From positions 225,390 through 289,389 of the forward strand of contig JARGSG010000003.1 in the NCBI GenBank assembly GCA_030374805.1: DNA of 64,000 nucleotides, written 5' to 3'. The notes below the pieces were generated by a model. That model was not told the origin of the DNA. It was given only the letters and a program-made list of their open reading frames with translations, and did not search any database. The position numbers and the translations under genes are program-made. The stretch is from Gracilaria gracilis (lineage: Eukaryota > Rhodophyta > Florideophyceae > Gracilariales > Gracilariaceae). Positions 11,577-23,485 of the stretch are shown here, piece after piece. Every line of letters begins with the position of its first letter. Position 1 is the first letter of the stretch.

Positions 11577-12707
11577 CTAAATGGAGCTCCCACCGAAAAT
11601 CTGATCGTCGTCATGATGGTGAACAGCTTTCACGGATCCAGTAACAGCGTTGTGATATGGGTTTTGCTCACCCATTACCTCTATGCTTAATCTTTGGTCC
11701 ATTACAAACGATGGCATAACGCCAGCTTTGTAGCTAACCTTCCCCACCATTTTCCCCGGAACGCCGCTAATAATCGCAAAAGGTTCAACCGGCTTCAAGA
11801 CCACTGAGCATGCCGCAATGTGGGCCCCAACGCCTACTTTAATATTACCAAGAATTGTTGCACCCGCTCCGATCATAACGCCATCCCCAACCTTCGGATG
11901 ACGATCCCCTGTCTCTTTGCCGGTTCCTCCCAGTGTTACATTGTGAAGAAGGGAAACGTTGTTTCCAAGAGTCGCAGTTTCCCCAATTACAATACCGGTT
12001 CCGTGATCAATAAGCACGCCATGACCTATTTGGGCAGCGGGATGAATGTCTACAGCAAAGCGACTAGAAATCATTGACTGCATGTAAAGCGCAAGACTGA
12101 TTCGGCCATTCTTCCATAACCAGTGAGCGCATCTCCAGCTCTCTAGGGCATGAAACCCTTTTGAGTAAAGCAAAACGCGTGCTGCGTGACTGCTGGCTGG
12201 ATCTCTTTGCATGACTGCTGCAATATCTGCCCGGACGGCTTTGCCGTATTCTGGGTCATCTGCCATGGCTTCCCGAAAAAGTTCGACCCATTGAGTTGCC
12301 TGGAACGTTGGGGTATCCAACGCGTTTCCAAGGGTAGTGCCTAGTGTTTCTTCCAGAGTTTCATGTACAAGAATGGTGGCGTACAAGGCACTCGCCAGTT
12401 GCGGTTCTTCTGCGGCGGCATTCCAGGCCTCTCGCTTCATAAGCTGCCACAGAGGGTCATCCTCTCCATGCATTGACTGAGTCATTTCCTCAACTGTCAC
12501 AGAATGACCGAAACCATTTCCGTTTTCATTCCGTGATATATTTGGCATACTTGTTGAAACTTTGCTCACCCTTGGCGGTTGTTGGGGGCGAAACGCTTCT
12601 CTTGAAGACGAAGCAGAATAAGCCGAACAACATGAGGTTTGACGGGTTGTACGCAAAGAAAGAGCGCCAGATAGCACATACGCAGTCCGGGCGCGTCGAG
12701 GAGGCAT
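11577..12707 (-). CDS. Serine O-acetyltransferase
   Basis: A 376-residue serine acetyltransferase (CysE family), which makes O-acetylserine from L-serine and acetyl-CoA for cysteine synthesis. Residues 1-65 are basic and Ser/Arg-rich, suggesting an organelle presequence. The N-terminal helical domain begins near DDPLWQLMKREAW. The left-handed parallel beta-helix follows. It includes the active-site block IDHGTGIVIGETA, whose catalytic His follows the Asp, and then LLHNVTLGGTGKETGDRHPKVGD and the GAGATILGNIKVG hexapeptide repeats. The C-terminal tail continues after GVPGKMVG and ends near QIFGGSSI; the terminal Ile agrees with the tail that docks into O-acetylserine (thiol) lyase. No intron. 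Confidence 0.95.
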   Translation of the reverse strand: MPPRRARTAYVLSGALSLRTTRQTSCCSAYSASSSREAFRPQQPPRVSKVSTSMPNISRNENGNGFGHSVTVEEMTQSMHGEDDPLWQLMKREAWNAAAEEPQLASALYATILVHETLEETLGTTLGNALDTPTFQATQWVELFREAMADDPEYGKAVRADIAAVMQRDPASSHAARVLLYSKGFHALESWRCAHWLWKNGRISLALYMQSMISSRFAVDIHPAAQIGHGVLIDHGTGIVIGETATLGNNVSLLHNVTLGGTGKETGDRHPKVGDGVMIGAGATILGNIKVGVGAHIAACSVVLKPVEPFAIISGVPGKMVGKVSYKAGVMPSFVMDQRLSIEVMGEQNPYHNAVTGSVKAVHHHDDDQIFGGSSI

Positions 12708-13626
12708 TTGGTAAGTTAGCAGCGCACAAACCGGTCAAGTGCTGAGCTTCCGAAGAACAAAGGCGGGCTTCGTCTACCGTTACTCTTGTAGTTCCTGAAG
12801 TGACTGCAAATAAGAACGTGGCCCAACAGTCGCTGCGAAGAAACCCTGCGACGCGTGGTGATGAAAAGAAATTTTGAGTCGTGTGCCGTTTGGCTTGACG
12901 AATGAAGTGTTGTGTGATGGCGCGGCCCCTCACACTGAGGCTCACAGCTTGAAGAAGCTTATCACGTTCTGTGACAACCTGCTTGGTGATCTTTATTTTA
13001 CTAAATTTAATCAAGAAAACATCTCGAGGTTGAAGATTTACTCTGGGCTGCAACCCTAGGCTAGAGCGGGTGCCCTGTTAGTCCAATGCAGTGCAGTAGG
13101 CAGTGCCTACTCTAGGCACACGATGGACTCAATGACGGAAGCTCATGCGAAAACTGTACCAAGGGTATATATACGTTACTGCAGATGATAGATATCTACA
13201 CAGTGATCGAAAAACATTCCTCGTGTCCAACGAGAAAGTTACAAAGCTTATCAAACGAAGCGCAGGACGACTATCGCTCTAATTAGATATCTTACGGTGG
13301 GCAAGTAAACCAATACTGAGACATGGAATCAATTCCAGAAATCCAACACATTTCCTCAGTACCTCAAACATAGGCTTGCACAATCGCACCATTTTTCTGA
13401 CGTGCACCGGATGCGAAAAAGAAAACGGATGGGCATCTTATTTACTGTTGTAATGCAATGCGAGATAATGGATGGCTCAACATTTTGCACTGTGTAGAAC
13501 AGGATAATGGCTGCTGTTGGAGTTCCGACTCACGCGGACATTTGCGAACGTCCAGTTGCCGTCTGTCGTATTGCAGCACACAGGTCGATAGACCTTCGGA
13601 GAACAGATTGTGTTCCATCATGGCGT
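12708..13626. other. Intergenic region, no gene recognised
   Basis: About 920 bp. A 175-codon minus-strand ORF overlaps the SAT start region out of frame and looks like a shadow. Nothing else is supported. Confidence 0.45.
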
Positions 13627-14796
13627 TTAAGCTGAAGCTGACGGCTTTGAAACAGGAGATGGTGAACAACGTCCTTCATACTGATACTCAATTCCATGTT
13701 TGAGACATTCGCATTTGTTTGGTGCAGTCTCGTAGCCGTATTTTGTCAGGCAGCACGCAGGCTGGTAGATTTTCGGACACTCAGTTGAAGGGTTCGGTTC
13801 AAGAGATGGTGAAGCTGACGGGCTTGGAAGCGGAGTTGGTGAACACTGTCCTTCGTACTTATACTCAATTCCATGTTTGAGACATTCGCATTTGTTTGGT
13901 GCAGTCTCATAGCCGTATTTTGTCAGGCAGCACGTAGGCTGGAAGATTTTCGGACACGCGGTTGGACGTTCCGGTTCAGGAGATGGTGAAGCTGACGGGC
14001 TTGGAAGCGGAGTTGGTGAACACTGTCCTTCGTACTTATACTCAATTCCATGTTTGAGACATTCGCATTTGTTTGGTGCAGTCTCATAGCCGTATTTTGT
14101 CAGGCAGCACGTAGGCCGGAAGATTTTCGGACACGCGGTTGGACGTTCCGGTTCAGGAGATGGCGGGGTTTCAGTTAGGGCCGGCGCAGGCGGTGGAGGG
14201 AGCGCTGCACATTTTCCTTTCGACAGCACTTCAGCGCCTTCCATACAATTACACGCACAGGCACTGCTGGTTGTTAGATCTCCATCGGGAGTTGAGCAGC
14301 ATACCATTCCGCTCTTATCTGTTTTGCAGGCGCAAAGGCAATCGCCGACGACGGCACCTTGCTGGCACTCACAAGCGCAAGTGTTTCTCTTCTTCTTATA
14401 TTTTCCCTCTATGCGGCAGCATACTTTCGGCCCCGGTAGTTGACCACACTTGCGGTAACAACGACCTCCGAATTTCCCGCGAACAAAGAACGGATCCAAA
14501 CTGCTTGGGGATGCATAGGATTCAACGTTGAATCGATTGTAACCGAAACGCGGTACATTTCGAGCGTAGAACTTCGTCCAGGTCAGCGGCTTGAAGTATT
14601 CCTGAGAGCGCTGAGTGAAGGACACACCGAGCACAACCAGAGCTGCGACGGACAGTGGGATCAGCCACTTAAGAGATGTACGGCGGGGCAGGCGAGCAAA
14701 GATACGAGCATGCCAGGAAGGTGTTCCTTCTGGGGTGTTGGATATAGGCTCAATCGGAGTCCGCGGAATAGCCTCATAATTGGTGGCAGTATCCAT
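13627..14796 (-). CDS. Type II membrane protein with three Kazal-like Cys repeats
   Basis: A 389-residue protein that I cannot assign to a named family. Residues 1-41 are cytoplasmic-looking and end in RLPRRTSLK. A single hydrophobic segment at about 43-60 would act as a signal anchor, leaving the C-terminal part outside or luminal. Two Cys-rich blocks (about 110-200) with CCR, CACEC and CACNC patterns come first. Three near-identical units of about 57 residues follow, each with a six-Cys core (CPKIF..PTCCLTKYGYE, then NKCECLKHG and a final GQC) joined by Pro/Ser linkers. The spacing resembles Kazal-type protease inhibitor modules, but Kazal identity is an inference. A TATA box upstream (14912-14918) supports this ATG. 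Confidence 0.7.
   Translation of the reverse strand: MDTATNYEAIPRTPIEPISNTPEGTPSWHARIFARLPRRTSLKWLIPLSVAALVVLGVSFTQRSQEYFKPLTWTKFYARNVPRFGYNRFNVESYASPSSLDPFFVRGKFGGRCYRKCGQLPGPKVCCRIEGKYKKKRNTCACECQQGAVVGDCLCACKTDKSGMVCCSTPDGDLTTSSACACNCMEGAEVLSKGKCAALPPPPAPALTETPPSPEPERPTACPKIFRPTCCLTKYGYETAPNKCECLKHGIEYKYEGQCSPTPLPSPSASPSPEPERPTACPKIFQPTCCLTKYGYETAPNKCECLKHGIEYKYEGQCSPTPLPSPSASPSLEPNPSTECPKIYQPACCLTKYGYETAPNKCECLKHGIEYQYEGRCSPSPVSKPSASA
13705..14160. repeat. Coding tandem repeat, about 171 bp x 3
   Basis: Three direct repeats inside the Cys-rich membrane protein gene. The two upstream-of-gene copies are almost identical at DNA level and the 3'-most copy (near 13700-13800) is more diverged. 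This pattern fits recent unit duplication. Confidence 0.85.
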
Positions 14797-14911
14797 CTGA
14801 AACAAGGTGCAAATTCTACGAATTCCCTCTTGGAGAAGAGCAATAATGTAAGGTCAGGTTGTAGAAGGACTGCAGCATTTGAGATGCGCCCCGTTCCGAA
14901 AGAAACGGGCC

Positions 14912-14918
14912 ATTTATA
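14912..14918 (-). promoter_or_regulatory. TATA box of the Cys-repeat membrane protein gene
   Basis: TATAAAT on the minus strand, about 116 bp upstream of the ATG at 14796. Confidence 0.55.
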
Positions 14919-15244
14919 CCACTCTTCAAGAGAATCATTCACTATCTATAAGGGTCCGTAACAGGGTTTGTGAAAAGAAAGTAGAATCGCATGGTGTGCC
15001 ATTTGAAGCTCTCAAAGCACGTGACATGTCTATAATTACCGGAGATGAAGCACAGGTTTGCACTTGAGACCCTGCTTTCGGGAAGCTCTTCGGGGCACGA
15101 AGATGTCCTTCAGGTTCGGAAGCACTTGAGTTTGCGGATTGTGATTGGTTCATCGCGGGATTTCATGTAGAGTTGAGGTCGGATGCGAGTCAGTGAAGTG
15201 GATGCTTCTCGGTATATCTATTGAACGATCAGCGGTAGAGCTAG

Positions 15245-15365
15245 ATAGACGCAGTAGGAATTGAAGCAGCATCGGTTGACGCTGTCGGAATTGAAGCAGC
15301 ATCGGTTGACGCTGTAGGAATTGAAGCAGCATCGGCGATGGTTGACGCTGTAGGAATTGAAGCAG
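15245..15365. repeat. 30-bp minisatellite, about four copies
   Basis: Unit GTTGACGCTGTAGGAATTGA followed by AGCAGCATCG. There are four units with a 6-bp insertion before the last. It is open in one plus frame (VDAVGIEAAS units) and another minus frame, but no gene context supports translation. Confidence 0.85.
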
Positions 15366-15669
15366 CAGCGGCAAACGCGATAAGTTATCTAATTTTATGG
15401 CATTTTGACCATCTGGGCGATTTCCGAATTCACCCAGTATCATCCACATGCCGTCTGTGCATCCGCTTAGATCTCATTCGATGGCCAAACGCATGGTGTA
15501 TGATTGCGGACAGGGTGTTCTGAATGATGTCGAACACTACGCTCTAAGATGCCTAAAACGGAATTGATCTAGTAGATAGATGGTTATGCTTGCATCCACC
15601 TCGTGAGCGAAGCGTCCTCGTGAGCGAAGGGGTTTCGTAGTTGCTGATGTTGTTATCGGATGACCTGAA

Positions 15670-15702
15670 CAGATATTGGCCTTTCTAGTGAGAGAACGCT
15701 TC
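15670..15702 (-). repeat. Dispersed intergenic motif, copy 3
   Basis: Minus-strand copy of the motif described at 10114. It shares the GCGTTCTCTCACTAGAAAGG core and the flanking GGCCAATATCTG. Confidence 0.45.
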
Positions 15703-16194
15703 CTTCAAAAGGGGGTTCCGCACTATGTGTGCTCGTAGAGAGAGAGAGAGTTACCATCCATCAGATGTCTTTGGAGAGAAAGAAGTCATTGGCATAGAAA
15801 ATCGAGGAGTAATGAAGACTAGCTGAATGGCCCAGACGAGTTGAACCAACCATCTAAGTTTCCCAGTTCAGTAGGCTATTCTGCTCACCCTTGTTATGAA
15901 AGCATAATCATTTCCATTTTCCCGCCGGGATTTGCTTGGGTTTGTGCCAAGGTGGAATATAACTCAACTGTCGAGTCGATTCTAGTAAAAGCCCTAGCTA
16001 GTCTTTATCCCCGCCAAGGTCGTCGGCGTTTGGTTTTCTTCTTGTCTTCTTTAATGCGAATATCGACGTTCAAATTGTAAGTCGAAGTAAAACTCTCTCT
16101 AACAGAAAGGTCTGCATCACCAAGAACGCTAACAATTATTTTGGCTATTTGGATACTGTCTAGCTCAAATCTTGCAGAGCCGCGTTGCTTTTAA

Positions 16195-18339
16195 TCATTG
16201 CTCCGACGTCAAGTCCTTTTCAATCATCTTTCTGGCAATACTGTGATAAGAGCTCTTCAGCGAGCTGAAAAGCTCTTTCGCGTATTGACCACGCGGATAA
16301 ACATGATGCATGTCCTTATACAAAGGTCGAATGAATTTCATCCGTCCCTGAGTTGATACAAAGTCTTTGACATTATCCATCGCCTTTTCGTACTTCCCCT
16401 TAAGAGCAATTCGGCACCACGCAAACCTAATTTCAGAGTTACGCATGCTGTTGAAGTCACATAATGACTGCATTACATTAGCGCACTTATCATTCCAAAC
16501 GACACCATCCTTTATAGTGTTGCCCTCACCGATTTTAGACTGAAGCTCATTTAAGAAGCATAGCTTCTGCTTGGCCTCCCATCCAGTGAACTGCGGAACC
16601 CAGTTCTGGAACTCTTCATGAGCTTTCTGCAATATAGTCTCCTCATCATCATCTTCGATGCCAGCAAAGAACTTCAGCCATTGACTCGCGCGTGATGACG
16701 CTTCCTCAAGAAGAGAAGTGTCCACTGGAGCTAAATCCGGACACTTTCCAGTTCCGTGAAGCCACAGGTCCACATCAATCTCTTCAGCAGTCTTTGGGAA
16801 GGTCTTTTCAAACATTCGCACGAAGTCCGAGCTTGAAATGGACTGGTACTTAAACTTCTGAAAGTAGTCTCTCAAAAACTCTTTGAAAAAGGCAAAGTCG
16901 AGAACAAAGGGTGTGAGTCATAGGAAGAACGAGAAAGAAATGCATGCTGCTGACATACCGTGAAAATCAGATCCGTAATCTTCTTTGACGCAGTGCTCTA
17001 ACCAGAGCAAGAAGTTGTACCCTTTTTCGTACGGGACACACGAGAAATAGTCATCAGGATCTTCTCCGTCTTTAAGCTTCGTGACGAGAGACGTTGTCTT
17101 GTGATGCTCACCTACAGATGCAAGATAGTTGTCCAAAGAGTGACGACCCGCTATTGCAGCAAGGCCTTCCACACCCGAGCCATACATTTTGCTGAGTATC
17201 CGGCGTTCTAGCTTCACGGTGAAGCCTTCATTCACCCAAAAGTGACAGCAGTCCCTGCATGACACCAGGTTACCAGCCCAGCTGTGTGCTATCTCATGGA
17301 TAATGACATTAACAAGAGATCGATCTCCCTGCATTCCAGTATACGAAAAACAATGGCAACACAATCATCAATATGTTAATGATATTACAAGGGAAAGAGA
17401 AGACGAAAAATGGCTCAAACATACCGATAGAAGTGTTGGAGTTACGAACGTAAGCATAGGATTCTCCATTCCACCATAAGGGAATGAAGCTGGAAGAACA
17501 AGTAAGTCATACCTTCCCCAGACATACGGTCCCGCGAGTTCTTCTGCAGCAGAAAGCATCTGCTCCACTTCTACAAATTCGTATGCTGCATCTTCAATCA
17601 CCCCAGGTTGTGCCCACACTTTGCATCTGGGTGACAAGGCCCTGCTTTCCAGGCTGCCGCATGCTAAAGCGAATAGATATGATGGAATGGGAACGGCACA
17701 ATGAAATCGAGAAGAACCATCGGGATCATCACTTGAAGATGGAACGCGTTGGGCCGACATAACAACAGGTAGATTATCATATGGTGGTAAAACCGATACA
17801 ACGGCAGTATACGGTGCCTTTACTGCTGGTGTATCTTGACAAGGAAAAACAGAGCGTGCATGAATGGCTTGAGCCTGAGTGAACATAAAAGGTTGGCCGG
17901 CCGCTTGATCGGGTGTCAACCAGTCGCATGCACCACCACCAGGTGATCCACCACCGCAACCATCTGTCTCGTAAGAAACGCAAACTTGGAATGTCGGTGA
18001 ATCAGATTGAGGTACTTCTATGGACAAGACGCCACCGACAGGAGATTCATCTTCTTTGGCGGTATATGGAATAGAGGTCCCGTCCATAGTGGTGACCGAA
18101 CTGACATCGATTCCCCTTATATCGAGCGAAAGGTGTTCAGAGGATTGAAGCTTCCGAAATGTGTAAATGGCTCGTCCGGTGAGACGTTTCTTTTCAAAGT
18201 CGATGGTTAAATAGATGCAGATATCATCGGTAAAGTGCACGCCTGGCCATGAATGGGACGCGGGATCCTTAAAATATGGTAGTGGTGGCTTCACTGCGTC
18301 GGGTGGTGAGGGTGGAAACTCTGGATCTCCAAGAGCCAT
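16195..18339 (-). CDS. M1 metallopeptidase, leukotriene A4 hydrolase-like aminopeptidase
   Basis: Three exons: 17425-18339, 16959-17328 and 16195-16880. They give an open frame of 656 residues, close to the usual 610-650 for this family. Exon 1 carries the N-terminal beta domain and the substrate-binding GGMEN motif (about 289-293). Exon 2 carries HEIAH (316-320) and the third zinc ligand Glu339 in NEGFTVKLER. Exon 3 carries the C-terminal helical domain. The enzyme is a zinc aminopeptidase, and family members also hydrolyse epoxides. Intron 1 (17329-17424) and intron 2 (16881-16958) both start GTATGT. The acceptor of intron 2 is an atypical AAG, so that border is less sure. The ATG at 18339 is chosen because the open frame upstream has no earlier ATG. 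Confidence 0.9.
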
Positions 18340-19242
18340 AGTTGGTCTCCGAATCAGTTTGCACCGATTTGAAACTGTTGCAGACAGCAGCAAAAAGTAT
18401 GCTTCGACGCCTACTGCTTGTAGTGGATTAGCTCTCTCAAAGCGTGTTGCAGATGTCAGATCAATGAGTTGAGTTCACCAAGATCAAGACCGTGCGTAAG
18501 GTTACCATCGGAGTATCTATCTACCGTTGTGAGATGGTCACAAATTTGTCTCCCATCGAAGATATAACAAAAACAAAAAATATTTTGTCAAGTGAAATCG
18601 CCCTCCGCCTTGGTTTTCCGACTGGTCTGTGTTCTTCGGTTCTTCGAACCCGGAGTAAAACGCTACCGTGTAGCCACCGCTACGTGGCGTAGAAGGATTA
18701 GCGAGGGCCAGCCCTCAACCCTTAACCCTTTGAAAAGAGGATACCACAGAAACTGCAGTGGGACAAATTTGAAACCTTTTCTCGAGGCGCAACTTTCTTC
18801 GCCAGTCATGCGTTGAATGAGCAGTAAAGTTAAGCGTTTTCAGCTTCTTAGATACAAGGCACAGCCGTACGCCGTAGGGCTATCACTAGTCGACATTCGG
18901 GCCAAGATGGTCTGACTGCCAGTCGAGTACCAACCCGCAATCACCTGAGCATTTCATCTAGAACCAAGTATGAAGCAGCCGCATACGCTTTAAACTTGAC
19001 ACGGCACGAATGTCTTCTCTGAAACGGAAACATTGAGTGGCTTGTTCAGCTGACGGACTTGGGCGACTGTTTGATTTATGACGCCATCCTTCTCGATTAC
19101 GCTCCAAGTATTATCCTTGCAGGTCGCAACTCTTTAGGTGGGTGTTCTTCTGTTGTACTTGATTGTAGTTGGAAGAAATGATTGGGCCCCATGCGATGCT
19201 CGGGCTAATATCCATGGAAGAAAGACTGCAGTTGTCCAACAT
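18340..19242. other. Intergenic region, no gene recognised
   Basis: About 900 bp between the 5' end of the M1 peptidase gene and the 3' end of the Era gene. No supported ORF, repeat or RNA. Confidence 0.5.
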
Positions 19243-20271
19243 TTACGCAATCGCAACTCGCAGTTTCAGGTGCACTGTTCGTCCTAATGCTTCGCTCGCG
19301 CTCTGCTCGGCAGTATCGCGAATCCATTCAATTACACGACCTCCAGGGCCGATAACTATACCCATGGCACTTGATCTCGGAACTTTGATGATCTCAGAAA
19401 CGTAAACATCACCGTTTGGTAGTTCCATCATTTTCTCATTCTCAAATCTACATCTGTAGGGCAATTCGTCATGCACCCGATGCAGAAGTTTTTCCCAGAC
19501 GTGCTGTCTTATAAGTTCCAGATCGTCCTCACAATGCTTTGTGTCTGCAGGAACTTCAAAATCGCCTTCAACTGTCATGTCAAGGAGCTTGTCGCGCAAG
19601 TCCTTCACGCCGCGACCATTGTATGCAGACACCATAAAGATCCGGTCCTCGAACGCTGTTGCGAAGTTCTGAATGTCCTTTTGGAAGAAATCAGCGGCCA
19701 GCAAGATTCGAGATCGTGGAGATACCTTGTCGCACTTGTTCAACACAAGCACAAGACCTCCATTTCGTTGGTTCTTGCTACGAATGTCTGCCACTTGCTC
19801 CGAAATCCGTGCACATCTCTGCCAGTATCTTTCACCCCTTGAAGTATCTACGACCACAACGACAATATCTGCGTCTCCAGCTGCTCCCCATCCACAGGTC
19901 GTGAGTTCTTTTCGTTCGGAACCCAGCGTCCTGACAAACTGGCGTTCGACAACGCCTGGGGTGTCCCAGAATATTAGTTGGCGATTTCCCTTCGTAAAAG
20001 CGCCAACAGTGCGGTAACGAGTTGCATTCACTTTTCGAGAAACCGCTGAAACTCGACATTCAATCATTGCATTCGATAAAGACGACTTCCCAGCATTGGG
20101 AGCCCCTATTATTGCAACTGAAGCAGTCCTCGCATCAGCTGGGATCTCTGGCAGTATTGCAGAGTAGTCTGACGTCGGAAAATGCGGAGCGGTAGCAAAA
20201 CACTTCGCAAACTTTGTTTGCGACCACACTTGTATGGGCTTTCTGACCTGAAAGAGAAAGCTTCGCATCAT
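19243..20271 (-). CDS. era: GTPase Era, organellar
   Basis: A 342-residue Era GTPase. Residues 1-48 form a basic, hydroxylated presequence without acidic residues until position 35, fitting mitochondrial or plastid import. The G1 loop GAPNAGKS is at 56-63, DTPG (G3) near 99-102 and NKCD (G4) near 170. The C-terminal KH domain contains the GPGGRVIEWIR loop near 309-319. Era binds the 3' end of small-subunit rRNA and helps ribosome assembly. The N-terminal leader and single KH domain agree with an organellar form; which organelle is undecided. Divergent from the ubiquitin-eL40 gene. Confidence 0.93.
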   Translation of the reverse strand: MMRSFLFQVRKPIQVWSQTKFAKCFATAPHFPTSDYSAILPEIPADARTASVAIIGAPNAGKSSLSNAMIECRVSAVSRKVNATRYRTVGAFTKGNRQLIFWDTPGVVERQFVRTLGSERKELTTCGWGAAGDADIVVVVVDTSRGERYWQRCARISEQVADIRSKNQRNGGLVLVLNKCDKVSPRSRILLAADFFQKDIQNFATAFEDRIFMVSAYNGRGVKDLRDKLLDMTVEGDFEVPADTKHCEDDLELIRQHVWEKLLHRVHDELPYRCRFENEKMMELPNGDVYVSEIIKVPRSSAMGIVIGPGGRVIEWIRDTAEQSASEALGRTVHLKLRVAIA

Positions 20272-21161
<890 letters not shown>

Positions 21162-22057
21162 GCATGATTGCGGGCTATGCTCTGCGAGCGTTTCTGGCGT
21201 TGAATGGGAACGGTGGTTTTTGGCACTTTGGTGTAAGTGGGATGAAAGTGGTGGTGTTAAACACGCGTTTTATGTGAGCATTAGCACGTACTTGGTTGTT
21301 TCATCCGATTACTACAGAATAAACTGTTGACATTCTGCTTGTCAGGATATCAGAGCAAACGGTATTCAAATGTTGTTTAGAACGCAAGTCTTTACAGGCA
21401 GACCTTCCTAAAGAAAACTTGTGTTGCGCCATCGGCTGATCAGGTTGAACGTCAAAGTTGGGGTGTATTCTTCTTTGACATGACCTTTCTCTCTGGAAAG
21501 CTGTCGACTTTGCGGAAACAGGGTTTCCATTCGCTTCGAGACGGTTCGGCGGAAGCCGGCCATTGGAGCGAAGTGCATGCAGGGGCGTGACGTGCACGAA
21601 AAAGTGGAAACTGGAAAAAAAGTTTGGCTGGCGCGAGCACGAAGGTCAGGGGAGCCTTTCCATAGCAGACACTTCGCTCCAGGAAGGGCGCGCCGAAAGC
21701 GCGTAATGCAGATTTTCGGAAATTTTTAGGCGGGAGGCGACGACCGCGCCCCCGGTCAGTCGCGGAGACGGAGGTGACGCGGCGACTGCAATTGACAATT
21801 GGCGGCAGTTGCGCACCGCCACCTTGAAAGGCGGCCACATGCCGCTGCATTTTCGCCGTACATGTAACATGGCTGCCGATTTTCCCCGCCGCCAACGTTA
21901 CACCCGACGCTGTCGCCTCTTCCATCCGCATGGCCGATAACCGACTGCTATCTAGCACCGTTCTTTGTCGCTTCTCCCTTTTACTGTTGTATACTTCTTC
22001 CCAACACCTCTTCATTCTCTTCCCTGTCCACCCCTCTACTCTCCCTTCTCCACCACC
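21162..22057. other. Intergenic and promoter region
   Basis: About 900 bp; GC-rich in the second half (21500-21900). No gene recognised; the 187-codon minus ORF (21452-22015) has no domain and lies in the GC-rich promoter DNA of the next gene. Confidence 0.45.
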
Positions 22058-23449
22058 ATGACGTTCATCGCCGAGAGCCAGACGCCTAGCATCTATAACG
22101 TTTCCTACGACAACAAGATTCCCCAGCGTGAACTCAACGACTTTGTGGTCACTCGAGGCGACGAGAAGGTCTCCATCTGCGCCCTGGACGACTCAGCCAA
22201 ACAACAAGGCGATATTGTCGCACGAGGAGCTTTGGTGGCTAACAACGGCGGCAAGACAATCAAGGTCATCTCTGCTCCCTTGAAAGAGTGGTGCATCGAG
22301 TATTCGCAGAACCCGTCGCTGTGGGTTCGTACTAATGATGTGTGGTATCGCCTCCTGAAGCCGGCCAAGGAGTATGCTCGCACCCACGAGACAGCCAGAC
22401 GTCGATTTGAGCTATGTTCCAGAATATTCATTCTGGGCACTACCATGAGTCCAAGTGAATGCAACTACAAGCTCTTCACCCAGCTGCTGTCCGGTACTTA
22501 CGGCAAAATGAAGGCCTACACAGAGAAGGAACTGCTAATGGAGAAAGATTTCATTCTGGCGCAGATCAAGAACCTTGGAAACGCGTCGCTCTCGAGTATT
22601 CCCTTTGTCAAGGAGCTACGTGAGAAGAAAACCGGCAATGGAAAAAAGAACGCCTCTAGTTCAAAGAAAAAGGATCCATCCTCCAGTAGTGGGAGTATAT
22701 CCATCTCAACCAATGGAAATGGTGAAATCAAGCCCTGGGTACCAACTGGCAGGCTTGATAAAGAAGGCCAGAGCCGGCTATCGAAGAAGTTAGATAAGAT
22801 TATTCACCTGATCAGCAAGCATAAGTTCGCCTTTCCATTTCTCGCTCCCGTCGATCCAGTTAAAGAGCAATGTCCGGACTATTTGGAAAGGGTTAAGAGG
22901 CCGATGGATTACGGAACTATCAGAAAGAATTTGGACAAGAAGGTGTACGACGATCTTGAAGACGTTGCTAGAGATATGCGACAAGTGAAACTCAACTGTT
23001 GCCAGTATAACGGAGAAGATCATCAATTTTCACAATGGGCTATCGAGTTGTGTAATAAATTCGAGACAATGGCTGCAAGCGCAGAAGAAGCGGAACTAAA
23101 CACTATGAACAAGAGATTGGCAAAGAAGAGAAAGGCATCAGAGGCATTGCCTCCGACTGGTAAATCGAAAAAGAACGGAAAAGGTAGCAAGAAGAATGCC
23201 AAAACTAGTCCGGAGCCATCAGTGAGTGGCTCTCCTTCAAAGGATGATGACTCAACAGGATCGAAGTTATGTGCGAGATCAGAATCGCAAAGTTGTGAAC
23301 GTGTACAAATTGCCGGTAGCAAGTACTGTTCCGACGAATGCGGGCTCATAGTTGCCCGGCAGCGGATAGACGAGTTAACCAAGGCCGGATTCTCCGTCGA
23401 TGATTACATCAAACACCACGTTACCAAAGCTCTTGTGCACAGCAGGAGC
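22058..23449 (+). CDS. RFTS-bromodomain-zinc chromatin protein
   Basis: A 464-residue nuclear protein with an unusual domain order (stop codon follows at 23450). Residues about 20-175 match the replication-foci targeting domain of DNMT1: LNDFVV, then a GALV.NNGGKTIKVISAPLKEW block, then WYRLLKPAKEYARTH. A Lys/Ser-rich linker follows. Residues about 240-345 form a bromodomain with PDYLERVKRPMDYGTIRKNL and an acetyl-lysine-binding Asn318 in QYNGE. A basic nuclear-signal region (351-382) precedes a C4 zinc motif (Cys405, 413, 424, 428; YCSDECG) like the one in CFP1/SPP1 proteins. No methyltransferase domain is present. The start at 22058 is chosen because the open frame upstream is low-complexity Pro/Ser leader. 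It probably reads acetylated chromatin and may recruit other factors; the function is inferred. Confidence 0.8.
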
Positions 23450-23485
23450 TAGTAAAACTGCCGTACTTTTTCTCACAAGCTTTCG

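Larger units (their letters stand above)
14919..16194. other. Intergenic region with minisatellite and dispersed motif
   Basis: No gene supported. It holds a CCAAT-type octamer (15141-15148), a 30-bp minisatellite (15245-15365), a short tandem duplication CTCGTGAGCGAAG near 15600-15630, and a dispersed-motif copy at 15670-15702. Confidence 0.45.

Noticed and set aside
15150..15449. 99-codon ORF with LLQFLQRQP repeats
   Set aside because: A direct reading of the 30-bp minisatellite; another frame on the opposite strand is equally open.
21965..22057. 31-codon N-terminal extension of the RFTS-bromodomain protein
   Set aside because: Low-complexity Pro/Ser/Phe leader just before a well-placed ATG; not part of any domain.
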